From NCBI GenBank assembly GCA_013400115.1, contig VXBP01002784.1:1061383-1125382 (forward strand): 64,000 bases of DNA, written 5' to 3'. The DNA is from Rhinopomastus cyanomelas. Taxonomy: Eukaryota > Chordata > Aves > Bucerotiformes > Rhinopomastidae. Numbering within the stretch: the first letter of the stretch is position 1; every line of letters begins with the position of its first letter. This document shows positions 35,897-48,720 of this stretch, in pieces. A program made the position numbers and the translations under genes. Under the pieces are notes generated by a model. It was not told the DNA's origin. It ran no database searches and was given only the letters and a program-made list of their open reading frames with translations.

Positions 35897-38009
35897 GCCA
35901 GCAAGGATGCTACTAACCAGCATCACTCAGAATGGTCATTTCTGTGGTGTGAAAACTTGGGGTTGATAGGAATTGGGCTAAAACTGAAAACTCACTTCAT
36001 TAAGCCACTGACACAGCTGCTATATAATAACTCCTTTCGGTCACTGCTAACTTGGGCTGGATTCAAGTTAAAGACCTAGTAAGTTTCTAGTATTAATCTT
36101 GTAAACTACTTGTTAACTCAGTCCAGCTGGTCTCCCAGAATATAGTTTTCTAAAACTATGCTTCCGACTTGTTTGTCATTATTCATGAAGCTTTCTGGAA
36201 GTGCTGATCTTTGCATTTAACCTCATAATTCTTTTTCTCCATTATATTCCATCTGCAATTGCATCTGCTACTTCTGGTTGATAAACACTGATATCACCTA
36301 AGGGCTCCTAAAGTTTCAAAATGGCATTGGTTGCTATTATTATTTAAGGAAGATATGTCGTTAAGTCTCACACACACACATAGTGCAGATCAAGAAGTTA
36401 CATTTGAGGAAAACAATTTTAATATGGAAAGCATTGTTCCAGATTTTTTTTTAGCTTTTAGCAAACATACAAAATTTTAAACATTTAAAGCTATTCCACT
36501 GTTGCAAGCAATCATTGTGCCTGTTTTATATAAACTGGATTTCAATACATTTACATAGTGCCTGTGTGGAAAGCAGTTTTAAAATTGTGGGGTTTGAAGA
36601 TTAATTTTATGCAGTGTAATGGAACAATTACATTTTAAAGTTAGTTTCCACTGAGTTTAAGAATTTAGTCCCTCAAATTAATCTACCTGCTTTTATTTTC
36701 TGCACTGTTGACTACTTCCTCCACAAACAGTTTGTCTTTGAAGCATTGTTAATTCCTGCCTTCAGCATAGTCAGGTCGCAGTAATGTAAGAACTACTGAT
36801 GAAGTCATGTGTCCTGACAAAATACAGGTCCTTTAGTTTGCATTTGACCCTATTGGACCTCACCAGCACTATCTACAGTTAAACAAGTGTGTGAGTTCCT
36901 GGCACAGAGGTCGCTTGCTTAGTCACAACTGCGTGGAAAGGGATATTCCAGAATAACCATGGCATTTCTGCATGATGTATAGGCATGCTCTTCTGATGGG
37001 TTTGAAGTAGAAATAGTATTTTCATCTGACAGTCACTTTGTTGTGGAATTTCATGTAGTAAAATGGTATGGTAAAGCTTGATAGTATATAACAGTAATAG
37101 TAAAACTATATAGTAATAGTAAAATAGTACATACTAGTAGTAGAAAGAAAAGTAGTAGTAAAAAACCCTAGATCATAATAGTAAAATAGTAAAACTAGAT
37201 GGTAATAGTAAAACTTGATCATAAGATGCAGTGAATGAATTAAAAACAAGGCAAATGAATGGCAGGGAACAAATCATAAAATGAAAATAGATGCAAAAGC
37301 ATCTCAATGGCATTTAATTTTCAATATATTACTCTGTAAGGAAAACTGGCAGGTGATTCTTGACTTTGCTATGGTTGTAGCACCCACAGAAAATAACAGA
37401 CTGTATCACTGATCTTACAGGGCAGTTTGTTGGAGAATCTCACCTACATTGCTATAGGACCAGTTCAATAGAAGACCAGAATACTGTTTACTTAAGGATT
37501 TGTATCAGAATGCATTTCCCACTTGTAGATAAAGTGGAAGAGGGAGAAAAATCTGTCAAGTGAACAATCAAAAGGAACAAAATAAAAACCAGAGTAGATT
37601 TAATGATCCTTAAGTGGTAATCACATGCTCTTTTGACTAGCAGTGAGTCTCACAAAAGGCTTTACAAAACTCTGAAAGATAAAACCCTAGCACATGTTGG
37701 CTCTTTTAAAATGAAAAAATCTCTCTTCAGTCTGAAACACGAAACTTTGTCCTGTCCTGTCTGCATCACAAATAAATACATAAATACTCAGTAATTGCCA
37801 TGCAGCAAGGAGGTTACAAAACAGACAGAAATGTCTCCTTCAGTACAAAGGTGGCTTTCTATGGCAAGTGCATGTGCCAAGCTGGGAAATGTAAATGGGA
37901 GATACTGTACTGGATCACATTGGTGGTTCAATGCCCTTTCTCTACAGTAAGTCACCAGGCCCAGATGCTTCAGTGGAATTTGCAAGAAAACCCATAATGG
38001 ACAATTATT
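35897..38009. other. Intergenic, no gene seen
   Basis: AT-rich sequence with a low-complexity TAGTAA block at 37055-37223. No gene or nameable transposon was found. Confidence 0.5.
37055..37223 (+). repeat. Degenerate TAGTAA-rich tandem repeat
   Basis: Repeated taatagtaaaa and tagtagta units with insertions such as cttgat(c)ata recurring at irregular spacing. It looks like an expanded and decayed short tandem repeat. Confidence 0.8.
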
Positions 38010-38880
38010 GAATAATTTGCTCATAGGGGAAGTTTCTTCCTAATCCCAGACAGCTAATGATTGGTTTATGCCCTGAAGCATGAGGGTTCATACATCTCCA
38101 CCCCCAACCATTTTTATACTATCTAAGGTATCCCTGGGCGCTCTCATTATCCAAATAAGTGTATAATCCTTTTTGAATTCTACTAAGCTCTTGGGCATAA
38201 TGATAGCTTGTTGCAGTGAGTTCAACAGGCTAATTATGCATTGTGTAAAAAAGTACTTCTTTTTATCAGTTTTAAATTTGTTTCTTTTCAGTTTAATGGA
38301 TGTCACTTTGTTCTTACATTATAGGGAAGAGTAAATAGGAGCACCCAATTGACCCTCTCCATACCATTAATTATTTTATATCTCTCTATCATGTCCCCAC
38401 TTATTAATTTTCTCTTCCAACTGAACAGTATCTCATCTTTTAAATATCTCTTAATATGGTCGTTTCTCCTTGTCTCTGTTGCCTTCTATTGCCTAACTTT
38501 GGGTTTCTATTTCCACTCTGTTATGGCATGACCAGAAATTAATACTGTATTCAGGGAATGGATGCCAACAATGTGTATAATTGCACAATTACAATATTGT
38601 AATTGTTTTCCATCCCAGTCGTTATACGTACCCACATTTTGTTTGCTTTTTTAACCTCCACTGCTCATTGATCAGATGTTTAATTGAGCTGCCCGCAGTG
38701 ACCCCCAGGTCTTTTTCCCAAGTTGTTACAGTTAATTTAGAACCCAGCAATGTGCATGAGCAATTCAATCTGTTCCTTCCAATATGTATTTTCATATTTG
38801 TCAATGCTGAATTTGGCTGCCGTTGTGCAGGCTTAAGTCTCATTGAACATCTTTGCAGTGCTCCATAGTGCTGACTAACC
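38010..38880 (-). repeat. Long ancient CR1-clade LINE copy
   Basis: About 870 bp in minus orientation. The minus-strand frame at 38843-38622 encodes MKIHIGRN..., GSKLTVTTWEKDLGV, INEQWRLKKQ and so on. This aligns with the CR1 reverse transcriptase C-terminal region (KVMHIGRNNP, GSKL...EKDLGV, ...AAKKANRVL). On the plus strand, phrases such as tgcagtgagttcaacaggct, aatagga...gcaccc, accattaattattttatat, tctatcatgtccccacttat and gtgaccccc...aggtcttttt match the old CR1 type abundant in turtles and crocodilians. It is long for its age and carries only scattered stops and small indels. Confidence 0.85.
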
Positions 38881-39511
38881 TAAATATTTCTTTGCTATAC
38901 GGAAAGTTTAACGCCCTCTCAAATGCTCCTTTCCAAATGACTGAATTTATTTGACAGCACCAACCATAGGACAGTGCTTCTGGCATGCTACATGCAGTCT
39001 GTGGTGGGATATATGACTACTTTTGATTAACTATCTGACTAAGACATCGGGGTTGGAATGACTAGAATTTCCAAGAAAAAAGTATAAAAGCTAAACCCTG
39101 CCTGTAGTTATACATTCAATTAACCCTGATTGCCTAATGATTCTCTCTTCAAACCCAAACCAGTGAATTTCCACACAATATGCATTTTTTTGTGCAGGCA
39201 AAACTACATAATGGGACCTAATGAACATTACAAAGGGACAGAACTTTGCTGCAGAGCTGTGTGTGAGACTTTGAATATCCTGCATTTAATACTGCTAAAG
39301 CCCAAGTCATAGGCTGTGTCTGTAGTTCATACTGGTTGATATGTGCACCCTCCCTGGAGCTTGATCACTGCAGTCATGACCTGCAGGGTAGCAGGAGAAA
39401 CATTCTAGGTCTTAAGATTTTAAATTTCTCTTATGCCACGAGGAATATAAAAACATCTTTTAATGCACATTTTTTCAGTATTAATTGATCTGAATAAATA
39501 AGAGCACATTC
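38881..39511. other. Intergenic, no gene seen
   Basis: Unique-looking sequence. Short overlapping ORFs on both strands at about 39091-39312 are without features. Confidence 0.5.
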
Positions 39512-39580
39512 ACGGTTGGACTCGATGATCCCAGGGCTCTTTTCTAACCGGAGTGATTCTGTGATTCTGTGTGATTCAGT
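39512..39580 (+). repeat. CR1 LINE 3' tail
   Basis: ggttggactcgatgatccca, then tcttttctaaccggagtgat, then tctgtgattctgtgtgatt: the last about 70 bp of a CR1 copy. Confidence 0.85.
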
Positions 39581-40529
39581 TTTTTAGTGACATGAACTTA
39601 TGTTCAGCATTGGACAAACTTAAAAGATATATATTTTTACTGTATATCATCTTCAACCAGCTATTCCTTCTTTCCCCCTGGATTCACATCTACATGGGCA
39701 AGTAAATCTTTTCATGACCTGCTTTCACCATACAACAGTAGTTCTTTGAAGAGGAGAAGTGGGGAAGATACTGCATTTAAACAAAACTCAATTCTTTCCT
39801 TCTTCAGAAAAGGTCCTGTCTGCTGCCAGTCCTAAATCTCCTTGTTCACTACAATTTGAATGATGTCAGGTAGCTTAAGTCTTAATGAATTTAGATACCT
39901 AAGATGTATAATCTGGTCAGGACAATCAGTTAAACTTTAGAACAAATTACATTGTTGCTGGGAATTAACAGAAAATAGAACATTTCTTCATTTCCTGCCT
40001 TACAGCCCACATGAAGAGTGAACAGAAATCCTGCCTAGAACAACTCTGAAGTTGGGCCTGCCCTGGATGTGTGAAAACTCTGTAAAAAAGTCTGTGAAAA
40101 CTGTGCTGATGTCACTGGCAGAATGGGGGCCCAGAATAATATCCTGTTATTTAGTTAGCTTTTACTTCTTGAATAAGTGTGTTTCATAATTTGAAGTTAG
40201 CAAGTTATTTGAGTGTCTGTATATTTAGTAATATACTGTTCATTCAGTATTGATTATTAAAATTTACAGCATCACATCATAAAGCAGTCCTGGGAACTTT
40301 GTCAGGACACCAGATGTTCCCTCAGTCCTTGCTTGCCTGCTCCCATCATCACTAGCCAGCCCAAAGAACTGGAATTTCCAGTACAAGTTCTGTCTGGCTC
40401 CACCAGAATAAGTTCTGGAGATTTCTGTCCTACACAGAAACCCCACTGGTTTTGGAAGAATTCAAATGAATATTCCTAATCTTCACTGCCAACCTGTTTC
40501 AGGTTTTGACTAGATCTTTGGAAGAAGTT
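39581..40529. other. Intergenic, no gene seen
   Basis: AT-rich, no recognisable element. Confidence 0.5.
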
Positions 40530-40724
40530 ATTGAGTACAAGGGTGGAGAGACTCTCAAATAGGTTGCCCAGTGAGGTTGTGGATAGCCCCTCCCTGGAGG
40601 TGTTCAAGGCCAGGTTGGATGAGGCCTTGAGCAACCAAATTTAGTTGAGAGGCATCGCTGGGTTACAGTAGATGATTTCTAAGGTCCCTTCCTTCCAACT
40701 CAAACCATTCTTTGATTCTATGCT
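40530..40724 (+). repeat. CR1 LINE 3' end
   Basis: ataggttgcccagtgaggtt, then ctccctggaggtgttcaagg, ccaggttggatgaggccttg, and finally ctaaggtcccttccttccaa with the tail tttgattctatg. This is a truncated plus-strand copy. Confidence 0.9.
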
Positions 40725-43700
40725 TCAGTGCCTGGATCATGGGTAATACTTCCAGTATTATTCCCTTCTGTTCTCTTGGATCTTCTAGGTCTATATCTAG
40801 CTCCTCTGAATAGAGAAGGGAAAGTCTTATGCCTCTAAGGTCAAGGCGGGTTAGCTGTGCATAGCAGTTGACTCTGGGCCTCCTCTGAGCTCTGGGTCAT
40901 GTCTCCATGTCCATACAGCAGAATTATTCTTGTTTGTGTGTGCCTTTGTTCACAGTCCCTGAACTATGATTGTGATTCTGTTGCCATGCCATAGTACATC
41001 AGGGCACAGAAGATATTAGAGGGTAAAAGGTTGCTGGACAATGCAGGACTGTGCAAGCCCAGTGCAGTCGTACCCAAACAGCTTTGTGGGAGTGCCTCTT
41101 TCTGTGTGCTAACCCTCAAACTATATCCAAATGTGGCCTCAAAATTCAGCTAGGAAGCAAGTGAAATACTGTGCTAGCAGTTAATATCACAAAGAGTAGC
41201 CAAGCTTGCTTTCTGGTCCTGGACATGGTCTCTAGCACTGGTCATGCTGTGAAGATGAACCAGGTCCTGCACACTACTGCCTACAGGTCTCTGGCTGTGG
41301 AGTAATGTGTTGTTAAGGAATCAGGACATGGAAGTTTGTAGGGGAGGGTGCCACAGCTCAGGCATGAAGAGATGCTATTTCTGTGATAGATTTATCATGT
41401 GGCAGCTCCCACTTGCATTCATATGCATGCATCCTTTTAGAAATGTGATACCAGATGCTGTTTCCTGGCAATAGGCCCAACACCCCCTTTCTCTTAGGTG
41501 TGAGTTTTGACAACTCCAAGTCACTGGAGCCCTAGTTATGTTATCTTTTTTAAATGCTTAGAGATGAAAAAGACCTCTTGCACTTTCTGCTGTGGACTTC
41601 AGTGCCACTTGGGCCAACCTGCAGTGCTGCATAATTCCAAAAGTACCTTATCGTATGAGTACCACAATAATTACCACTAAATAGAGAAGGATGGAAAAGT
41701 TTTGGATCCAACATGGGTAACACAAGTCCTTCCTCTCTGTGTTGTCAGTCAGAGTTGTTGTTATGCTTGGTATAATAAATGCTCGTGTCAACATATAATA
41801 AATGCCCGTGTCAGTCAAGTGCACACTATGTGCAGATCAGATGTCAACTGAATGCTTTGTATTAAAAGCAGAGCCACAATACATGTACAAATTTATAAAC
41901 CCTGCTGGAGAGATTTTAATTTTGGAGCGCTGCAGCTGCTCGCAGCCATCTTTTGCACAACGCTGTTAAGAGCTTAGAATTACTTGAAAATCTAAGTTTC
42001 AGAAAAGGGACAGCAAAATATCAACTTTTCTTCCCTGTGGTTGCTCATATACCGGAGGGAGGTCATTGAAGCTCCTCGTGGCTTGTTTGCTGTTAAGAAA
42101 AACACAGTGAAGAAGCAAAGATGGGAGCCCCAGAGCAGGGCATCCAGGGACAGGCACTGGCTGACACCATGGCCCCACGTGCGAGCTGTGCCATGCCTAG
42201 GTGAGCTCTGCACATGTGAAACAGAGAGGTGGGAGAGGACTAGCTGCAGCTGAGAGCTGGGAGTTCTTGCAGCGCTTCTGATGCTAGATAGACCTGTTGC
42301 CAAGGGAGAAGCTGAGAGGCTTTCAGGGCAGATGGTCAGTGGATATGGACGACTGGGTCATTATGAAGCTGGTCATAAAACTTCTTCCAGCAAAGCACAG
42401 CCCAGGTGACACAGCTGCACATACTTTTGCACAGAGAGATGCTGGCTAATATAATAGCAGTTTAGAGAATGAAAGCTTTTTAGAAGCATTAATTAATATT
42501 TGCAATAAGGTCAGTGTTATTAACCCCAGGTATGTGTGGGTCGTGCTTGGTGCAGTCTTGTTCAGCCGTCTGATGGTTTCTGCTAATGGCAGCAGTGATT
42601 TTTACCTAGAGATATTTTAGCAGAAGTCACTGACTGACTGAGGATTGTTAGGCAGATATGGGGAATTCTGCCTCAGCTTCCAAACCCCCAAGATACTTTG
42701 ACTGGTGAATCACACGTCCAAAGGAAGCAATCTTTCACTGAGCCACGTCTTGGATAGAAAGCTTACTCTTTGGTCATTCCAAAAACTCAGTAAATTTACC
42801 ATTTCATTTCCATTTGACTGACTGGGTTCAACAGATTATTGAGTAACAGCTATGTCCATTTTGACCCTGCGTACCGTCGTGGCCTATTGCTTTGCAATAA
42901 AACACTTATTTTTCCCATGTGACATTTTGTTGTTAATCATACGAAAGCTATTTGTGTCTTCTGTTGCATCAACAGATTTAAGCCAAAGAAACCACTTTGT
43001 AAACTACAAAACACACAACCCAGGTAAGCTGTATAAATGCAGAAAATGTTGCACTTCACTGGCTTTTAAATGGATGAGAGGTTGGAGCTTTGCCTCACAG
43101 TTTCACAAAGCAGCAGGCAAAAACAGTGATTCCAGTTACAGACAGGATTCTCGGGGATTGGGCAGTGTTCTGTCTTTTTTTGATTCTGAAGTACCAGGTG
43201 CTCATAGGGGAGGGAACAGGAAATCCTACTCTATGTTACCTAATTCAGGTTGTTACTTTTAGAGATTTTAGGGAAATACACAGGGAAATCCAACTTTCTA
43301 TAGCAGTGAGAGATACACCACCAGAGAAGATGCTGGAAATCTGATAGGAGTGGATGAAAAAGTGCATGCTCACAAAGGCCTGAAGCTATTTGTTTAACAA
43401 AGAAACAAAAACTCAACCAGTATCATCACTCACAGGACTGGGTGAGATATGTAAGACAAGTTCAGAGCTGAATGCCTCTGTAGGAGATGTAGCTTAATCC
43501 CTTAGAAAGGCATCTGTGCTGTACTCCAGAAGGATGCTGGACAGAAGAAGCTCACAATCCCCAATAAAGAAGTTAATGGCCTCAAACAGCTTCATTCCTG
43601 AGGCCAGGCTTTTAAAAGGACACACAGTAGTAAAATCATAAGAGAACACACACATTTGGCATTCAAAGAACAGCATAAATATTTTGAAATGCCTCCTTCA

Positions 43701-46700
43701 TATGGAAGAGAGAGCACTCTAACATGATCTCTTCATCTTTACAACTAAATTTGTACTTGTTGCAAAACTGCCAGATTGGGAAAAAGTGATCTCTGTGTGG
43801 TATTAGAGCCCCAAAGCCTTCATGGCAATTTTTCATAATTTTGTTAATTTTCACAAATATGACAAGTATGCTACTAATATGATTGCTCTCCTTAAAAACT
43901 AATACCACTATTAATATGTTACAGTGATGAATTACTAACAATAATCTATCATGAAGGAAAAATAGTGACATAATTAATGCAGTGTTACTATTGTGCAATA
44001 GCAATTTGTTATCTTGGTGCAAAGTGCTCAAAGAAAAGTTTATTTTTCATATTTCCTTCCATAATTGCTTTTGCCCACATTTACAGTAGAAAGATCCACT
44101 CACAACAAAATAAAGCCAGCACCCAGCTCTTTTCTTTGTGGGTCAGTAGATGCGTGCCCTTAGACCAAGAGACTGAGTCTCTACCTTATTTTAGGCTCTG
44201 GACATTATCATTTTAGGCAACTGACTTTCACTGCTGTTAAATTTTAAGATGTTTTTTCCTGCTCCCTGGTACAACAGTGCAGCTTGTTACATAGCTCTCA
44301 CATTGCAACCATTTTCTGTCTAGGGGATATGTTGTCATATTGCATTGATTAAAATACTCCCAGTCTACACATCACTGTGCTTTTCTACACACACATTTCA
44401 CATACAGTCTCAGAGAAGGTAAACTAATATAGAAAACAGCTTTGCAAAGGAACTCGTTACTTTAGCGTAATTACTTCACCCTCAGATGGAGGCAAATATG
44501 TGTATTCCTTTCATTTGAGCTTCTTTATTTTGTTTTAAAAAGCTGCAACAATCTTTCAAACCTTGTCTGCAAAACAGCCTTTCCCAGTGCCCATTTCCAG
44601 GATGACATACAACACACACTACATCATAAAGACACTCGAGTACAGTCTGATCATTACAGGTTTTTGCACACTTTCTCCTGTGATCTTTATGCTACAGCCC
44701 ACCCCTCTGCCTATACCCTCAGTCAGACCAGCCCCTCCGTAAGACCCATCAGCATTCTCTAGAGCATACTACTGCCTACATAGGGGAGAGCTGTGGTCAG
44801 GATTTACTCCGTCGTGAATTTGCTGTGTTTTGAACTCCCTGCTCTCGAGACAGAGCCTGCCATTTCTTCAATTCTTCAACAACACTATGGGGTCCTCTAT
44901 GCTTGTGCTTATTACAGGGTAACATAATACAGTGGCTAGTCACAAAATAAATCGTTAAGAGCTCTTTAAAGCAAGAGGAAATACTATCATGCTGGCCTGG
45001 TATTATTTCCTTTAACTTTCCACTGCTGTGAACTGCTGTCTGAGAAGAGAAAATGACAGCCAGTCTGACTGGTGACACGCCGTCTGTAACCAGATTATTG
45101 AAAGACTATAGGATCTGTCCTGGGATCCACTTTCCCATATATGCATAGATAAAAAATACGTAGTTACATTTATTTAATATTACCGACAGCATGTCCTGCT
45201 GTGCTGGGCACTGTGGAGAAAAGTTGAATAATAAAAAAGCTACGTAGGCAAACAAAAGTTTGAACTGGTAGAAACATTTATTGAGCAATGACTCAGCCAG
45301 ACTTATACAATGGAATTCATGTTAGATGAAGTACCCTGTTTTGTTTTTTTTTAAATTGATGAATAGAAAAAGGAAATTTAAGCTATCCAACATAATTTAG
45401 TTTTAATAAAAATGTGCCTGTAATTCTCTCTTCTTTGTAGCTGCAGAGCTCAACACAGCACTGTCTCAATAGTCACAAAACTCAGTAACACAAAATAAAC
45501 AAATTTGTACAAAACTTGCCTTTCAAAGCGTAAGACATTTACCCTCTTTCAGATCACGTGAGAATTGGTTTCAATGTTTGGTGAACCATACCTAAGGACA
45601 TAATAAAAACACCTTTGTGTGATCACAATGTGTCACAAAGTTTTAAGTTAAAAAAATTAACATCACTGAAAAGCAACACCTTTCTAAAGTAATGTCTCAA
45701 ATGCTTTGGTGTGTCTCTTTGAAAAGCTAGTAGAAAGAAGAAAAGATCTGAAATCAATACAGCATGATGCACCATTTGGAACCATAACAAAATTATTTCT
45801 ATCTTTACTCACATTTAAAAAAAGTCCATCAGCAAAGTATACATTAAATATAGTCATTCAAATCTGGCTGGGAAGCAGGGAACTTTTTTGCCAAGTTCTA
45901 GCCTGAAATGTATTTGAGTGACCACAAGTATAATTTCCAGCAAGGGGAGACTGCAGTGAAATCCTGGCAGAGAAATAAAAATAGAACCACAAACAAATAA
46001 CCTTTAGGAGAGAAGAGGAGAAAGCAGAACTTGGGAAATACTTTCAAACATCTGTTTAAAAGAATAAGAAAAATGTTGGGCAGCGGGGCTGGAGTCATTG
46101 TGAAACACTAAGAGATGGTGTTTGTTTTGGTCTATGAAACTGCAGGAGCAATGTAAGGGGTGACCCGACAGCTTCCAAGCTATCCAGAGCAATTCCAAGT
46201 GTGTGGCAGTTCATTTGCCCCGATGAACTAACGACCAGGACCCAGTCAAGTTCCCAGTATGTCATTGTACAACAGTTTACAAGTAACTGAGCAGCTCTGA
46301 CACAGCAACTTGTATCGCAATCCTGTATTCTTACTGACTGACTGACTCCAAGCCAGTGGAACACACGTAGACGTGTATCTGTGCGTACGGCTTTTGGCAC
46401 TTGTCTCTGTGCTCAGCACAGATGAAAAGAGATCCTTATTCCAAGAACTAACAAGTGCTTTACAAGGGATTAATGGGATATAGCAGACGTTTGGAAGTCC
46501 AAAATGGTGATGTCTTTGCAGAATGAGGACCCTCTGCCAAAGGCAGACACAAGGTACAAGAATGTACAGAGTTTATTTTCAGAGCAGGGGAACCTGTTTG
46601 ATGATTGGCATACTGTCACAAAGCATTTTATCTGCACCGTGTAACAGTGGAAGTCAATCACCTCATTTGAACATGTAATGATTTTTTAAATTGTCTTTAT

Positions 46701-47009
46701 GGCATTGCTTTCTGTGTATCAGAAGCAGAGACAACTCTGGAAATGCTGTACATTCCATAGTGTTGGAGATCTCCTAGAAATGCATGCTGGTTAAGCGGGA
46801 GTCAGGAAGCAGAGGGAGGCAGAGCTCTTCTTTAATTCAAAAAATAACTATATACAAACCAGGGGTGATTTCTAGAGTCTTTGACACAATTACTGAGTGA
46901 TGTGGTGCCTAGAACTCCCTGAATGCCCTGTGGGAGATGTGGTGCACCCAGGCCTTCCTGGGTGGCCAATATGCTGGGCACCAGAGTTCAGCTTCTTGCA
47001 TGACTGTGT
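40725..47009. other. Intergenic, no gene seen
   Basis: About 6.3 kb. The longest ORF is 136 codons (plus, 42852-43262). It has hydrophobic stretches early on but no recognisable domain or codon signature. A 23-bp tandem duplication lies at 41771-41816. The 42.45-42.75 kb part is rich in homeodomain-like taattaat cores and may be regulatory, but that is only an impression. Confidence 0.45.
41771..41816 (+). repeat. 23-bp tandem duplication
   Basis: tataataaatgctcgtgtca + aca, followed directly by tataataaatgcccgtgtca + gtc. The two 23-bp units differ only at one internal base and near the end. Confidence 0.9.
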
Positions 47010-47298
47010 TCACAAGGGTGTGGAACAACAGGAAGAGGGGGAATGGTTTTTAAGCTAAAAAAGGAGAGATTGAGGCTTGACATCAGCAGACAGTTCTTTA
47101 ATCTGGAAGTGGTGTATTGCTGGAGCAGGCTGTCTAAAGAGTGGTGGAAGCCCCATCCTGAAGACATTCAAGGTCAGGTTTGATGGGGCTCTGAGCAATC
47201 TATTCTAGTTAGAGATGTCCCTGCTTGTTGTAGGGGGCTTGGAGTAGACGACCTTTGGAGGTCCCTTCCAACTCAATACATCCTAAGATTTCATGTTC
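47010..47298 (+). repeat. CR1 LINE 3' end, diverged
   Basis: Starts with ttcacaagggtgtggaacaa-like sequence, then tggagcaggctgtctaaaga, ttcaaggtcaggtttgatgg, ggctctgagcaatctattct and ggaggtcccttccaactcaa. The tail is nearly lost. Plus orientation, moderately decayed. Confidence 0.85.
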
Positions 47299-47599
47299 TG
47301 AGGCAGTTCCAGAAAAGTCCTGGGAAGTTCTGATCCATTCAAAGGGATTTAGGGACACGGCTGAAGCGCGCTGAAGTCTTCATCAGGTTGTACTGACGTG
47401 GGAAGTATTACAATATTTCCAAATGGAGAAACTTGCTTTCAAGACAGGAATGCAAATGAAATTTTCTAGTGGTGCTAACACTTGCAATACATTTCCTACA
47501 ACAAATCTGTACTTCCTGACAGGGAATTCCTGCACGGTACCGCTACTGCTGCTAATAGATTATAATAACAAGCGTGTTTCACGTCGAGCTTGAATTTTC

Positions 47600-48720
47600 C
47601 GGCGATGCAGCTAAGAAACTTAAATCTGGAAGTTTCCTTCTGTCTCCCCCCCACTGCACGTCCCTGCCTTCCCGCGGGAGCGGGCGATGCCTCGGCAACA
47701 CCCGACCTCGTCCCCGTGAGCGGCGGCAGAGGAGCGGCCCCGCCGCGCAAACCCGGGCTGCAGAGGAGGATAAACACGGTGACTCCAAAGCAGCGGCACC
47801 ACCTCCCTCTCTTCATGCCTCGCCCTTCGTCTCCCGCTCCGTGCATGTACTTAGGCATAAATATTTGTGTAGAAGTGTTTGTAAACCTACATCTGTTACA
47901 TGCAGCTACTAAATAACCTCTTACAAATACATCCCATCGAACAAACAAACAAACAAAAAAAACCCAACCCGACACCCCACACAAGTCATAATGATGATGA
48001 TGATGACGGGAGGGGGGGAAATAAATAAATAAAAGCGAGCGAGAGTCGGCGACGGCGAGGGAGGCAGGTTCAATTATCTAAACAAAGAAATCATGGCGGA
48101 GTGTTTACATTTAGCAGCCCAAAGACTCTGCTGGATTACGGACCCCCCCCCCGCCCAAACCCCACCGGCCTGCCGCGCTAGCGCCTCGCCGGAGCCCGAC
48201 CACCGACACCTCGCCACGGCCCGGGTAAGTGCGGGGCTTGCGGCGGCCGGACCCGCGCCCCAGCCGGCTCCCCCGCCCGCTACCGTGCTGGGGGTGGGTG
48301 TCTGTGTGCGGGCGTGTGGGTGTGTGTGCGGGCGTCTGCGGGTAGGGGGACACACGGTTAGCCGCGCTGCGTCCTCCGGCCGGCCGCGCCCCTCCTTGCC
48401 GCGCCGGGCAGGGGCAGCCCGGCCCCTGCTCCGACTCCGTCCCAGTCCCCGCTGCCGCGGTGCCGCNGCGGGGGTCTGCGCCGCTGCCCTGACCCGTCTG
48501 CGAGGCTTCGCTCCTGGAGCAAGAGGCCCCGGAATAGACATGGGAGCGGAGGGGTTGCAGGGAAGAGGTGGGGGAGCTGGATGCGGCTCCTGCTCCAGGT
48601 GTCCGACAACCGCATCGCAGGACGAGCGTGGTGACCGGAGGAGGCGGTCGGGAGCCGGCAGCAGCAGGAGACCCTCTCCCCCAAACAGGGTCAAGTCCAG
48701 GCACTTATACCGCCGAACGC
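47600..48720. promoter_or_regulatory. Orphan CpG island
   Basis: About 1.1 kb of GC-rich, CG-dense sequence in the middle of an AT-rich desert, 43 kb from the FANCL island. It contains poly-C and poly-G runs, a GT/GC-rich stretch (about 48290-48340) and a single ambiguous base (N) at 48467. Islands of this kind normally mark promoters in vertebrates. Long ORFs on both strands here (up to about 230 codons) are what GC-rich DNA produces by chance. A candidate first exon is listed separately. Confidence 0.8.
48093..48224 (+). other. Candidate first exon of an unidentified transcript
   Basis: ATG at 48093 sits in a strong Kozak context (A at -3, G at +4). It is the first in-frame ATG after an in-frame TAA at 48030-48032, and it reads 44 codons to a near-perfect splice donor, CGG|GTAAGT, at 48224/48225 (phase 0). 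The peptide begins MAECLHLAAQRLCW and then becomes Pro/Ala-rich; I do not recognise it. The start region itself (about 48060-48145) is less GC-rich than the rest of the island, which could indicate constraint. A first exon of a long non-coding RNA is at least as likely as a protein-coding one. No downstream exon could be identified. Confidence 0.3.

Noticed and set aside
42852..43262. 136-codon plus-strand ORF
   Set aside because: No recognisable domain, no clear promoter or splice context, and an odd mix of hydrophobic and basic stretches. Within 60 kb of sequence, a chance ORF of this size is plausible.
48461..48470. Biological meaning of the N at 48467
   Set aside because: It is a sequencing or assembly ambiguity in a difficult GC-rich run.
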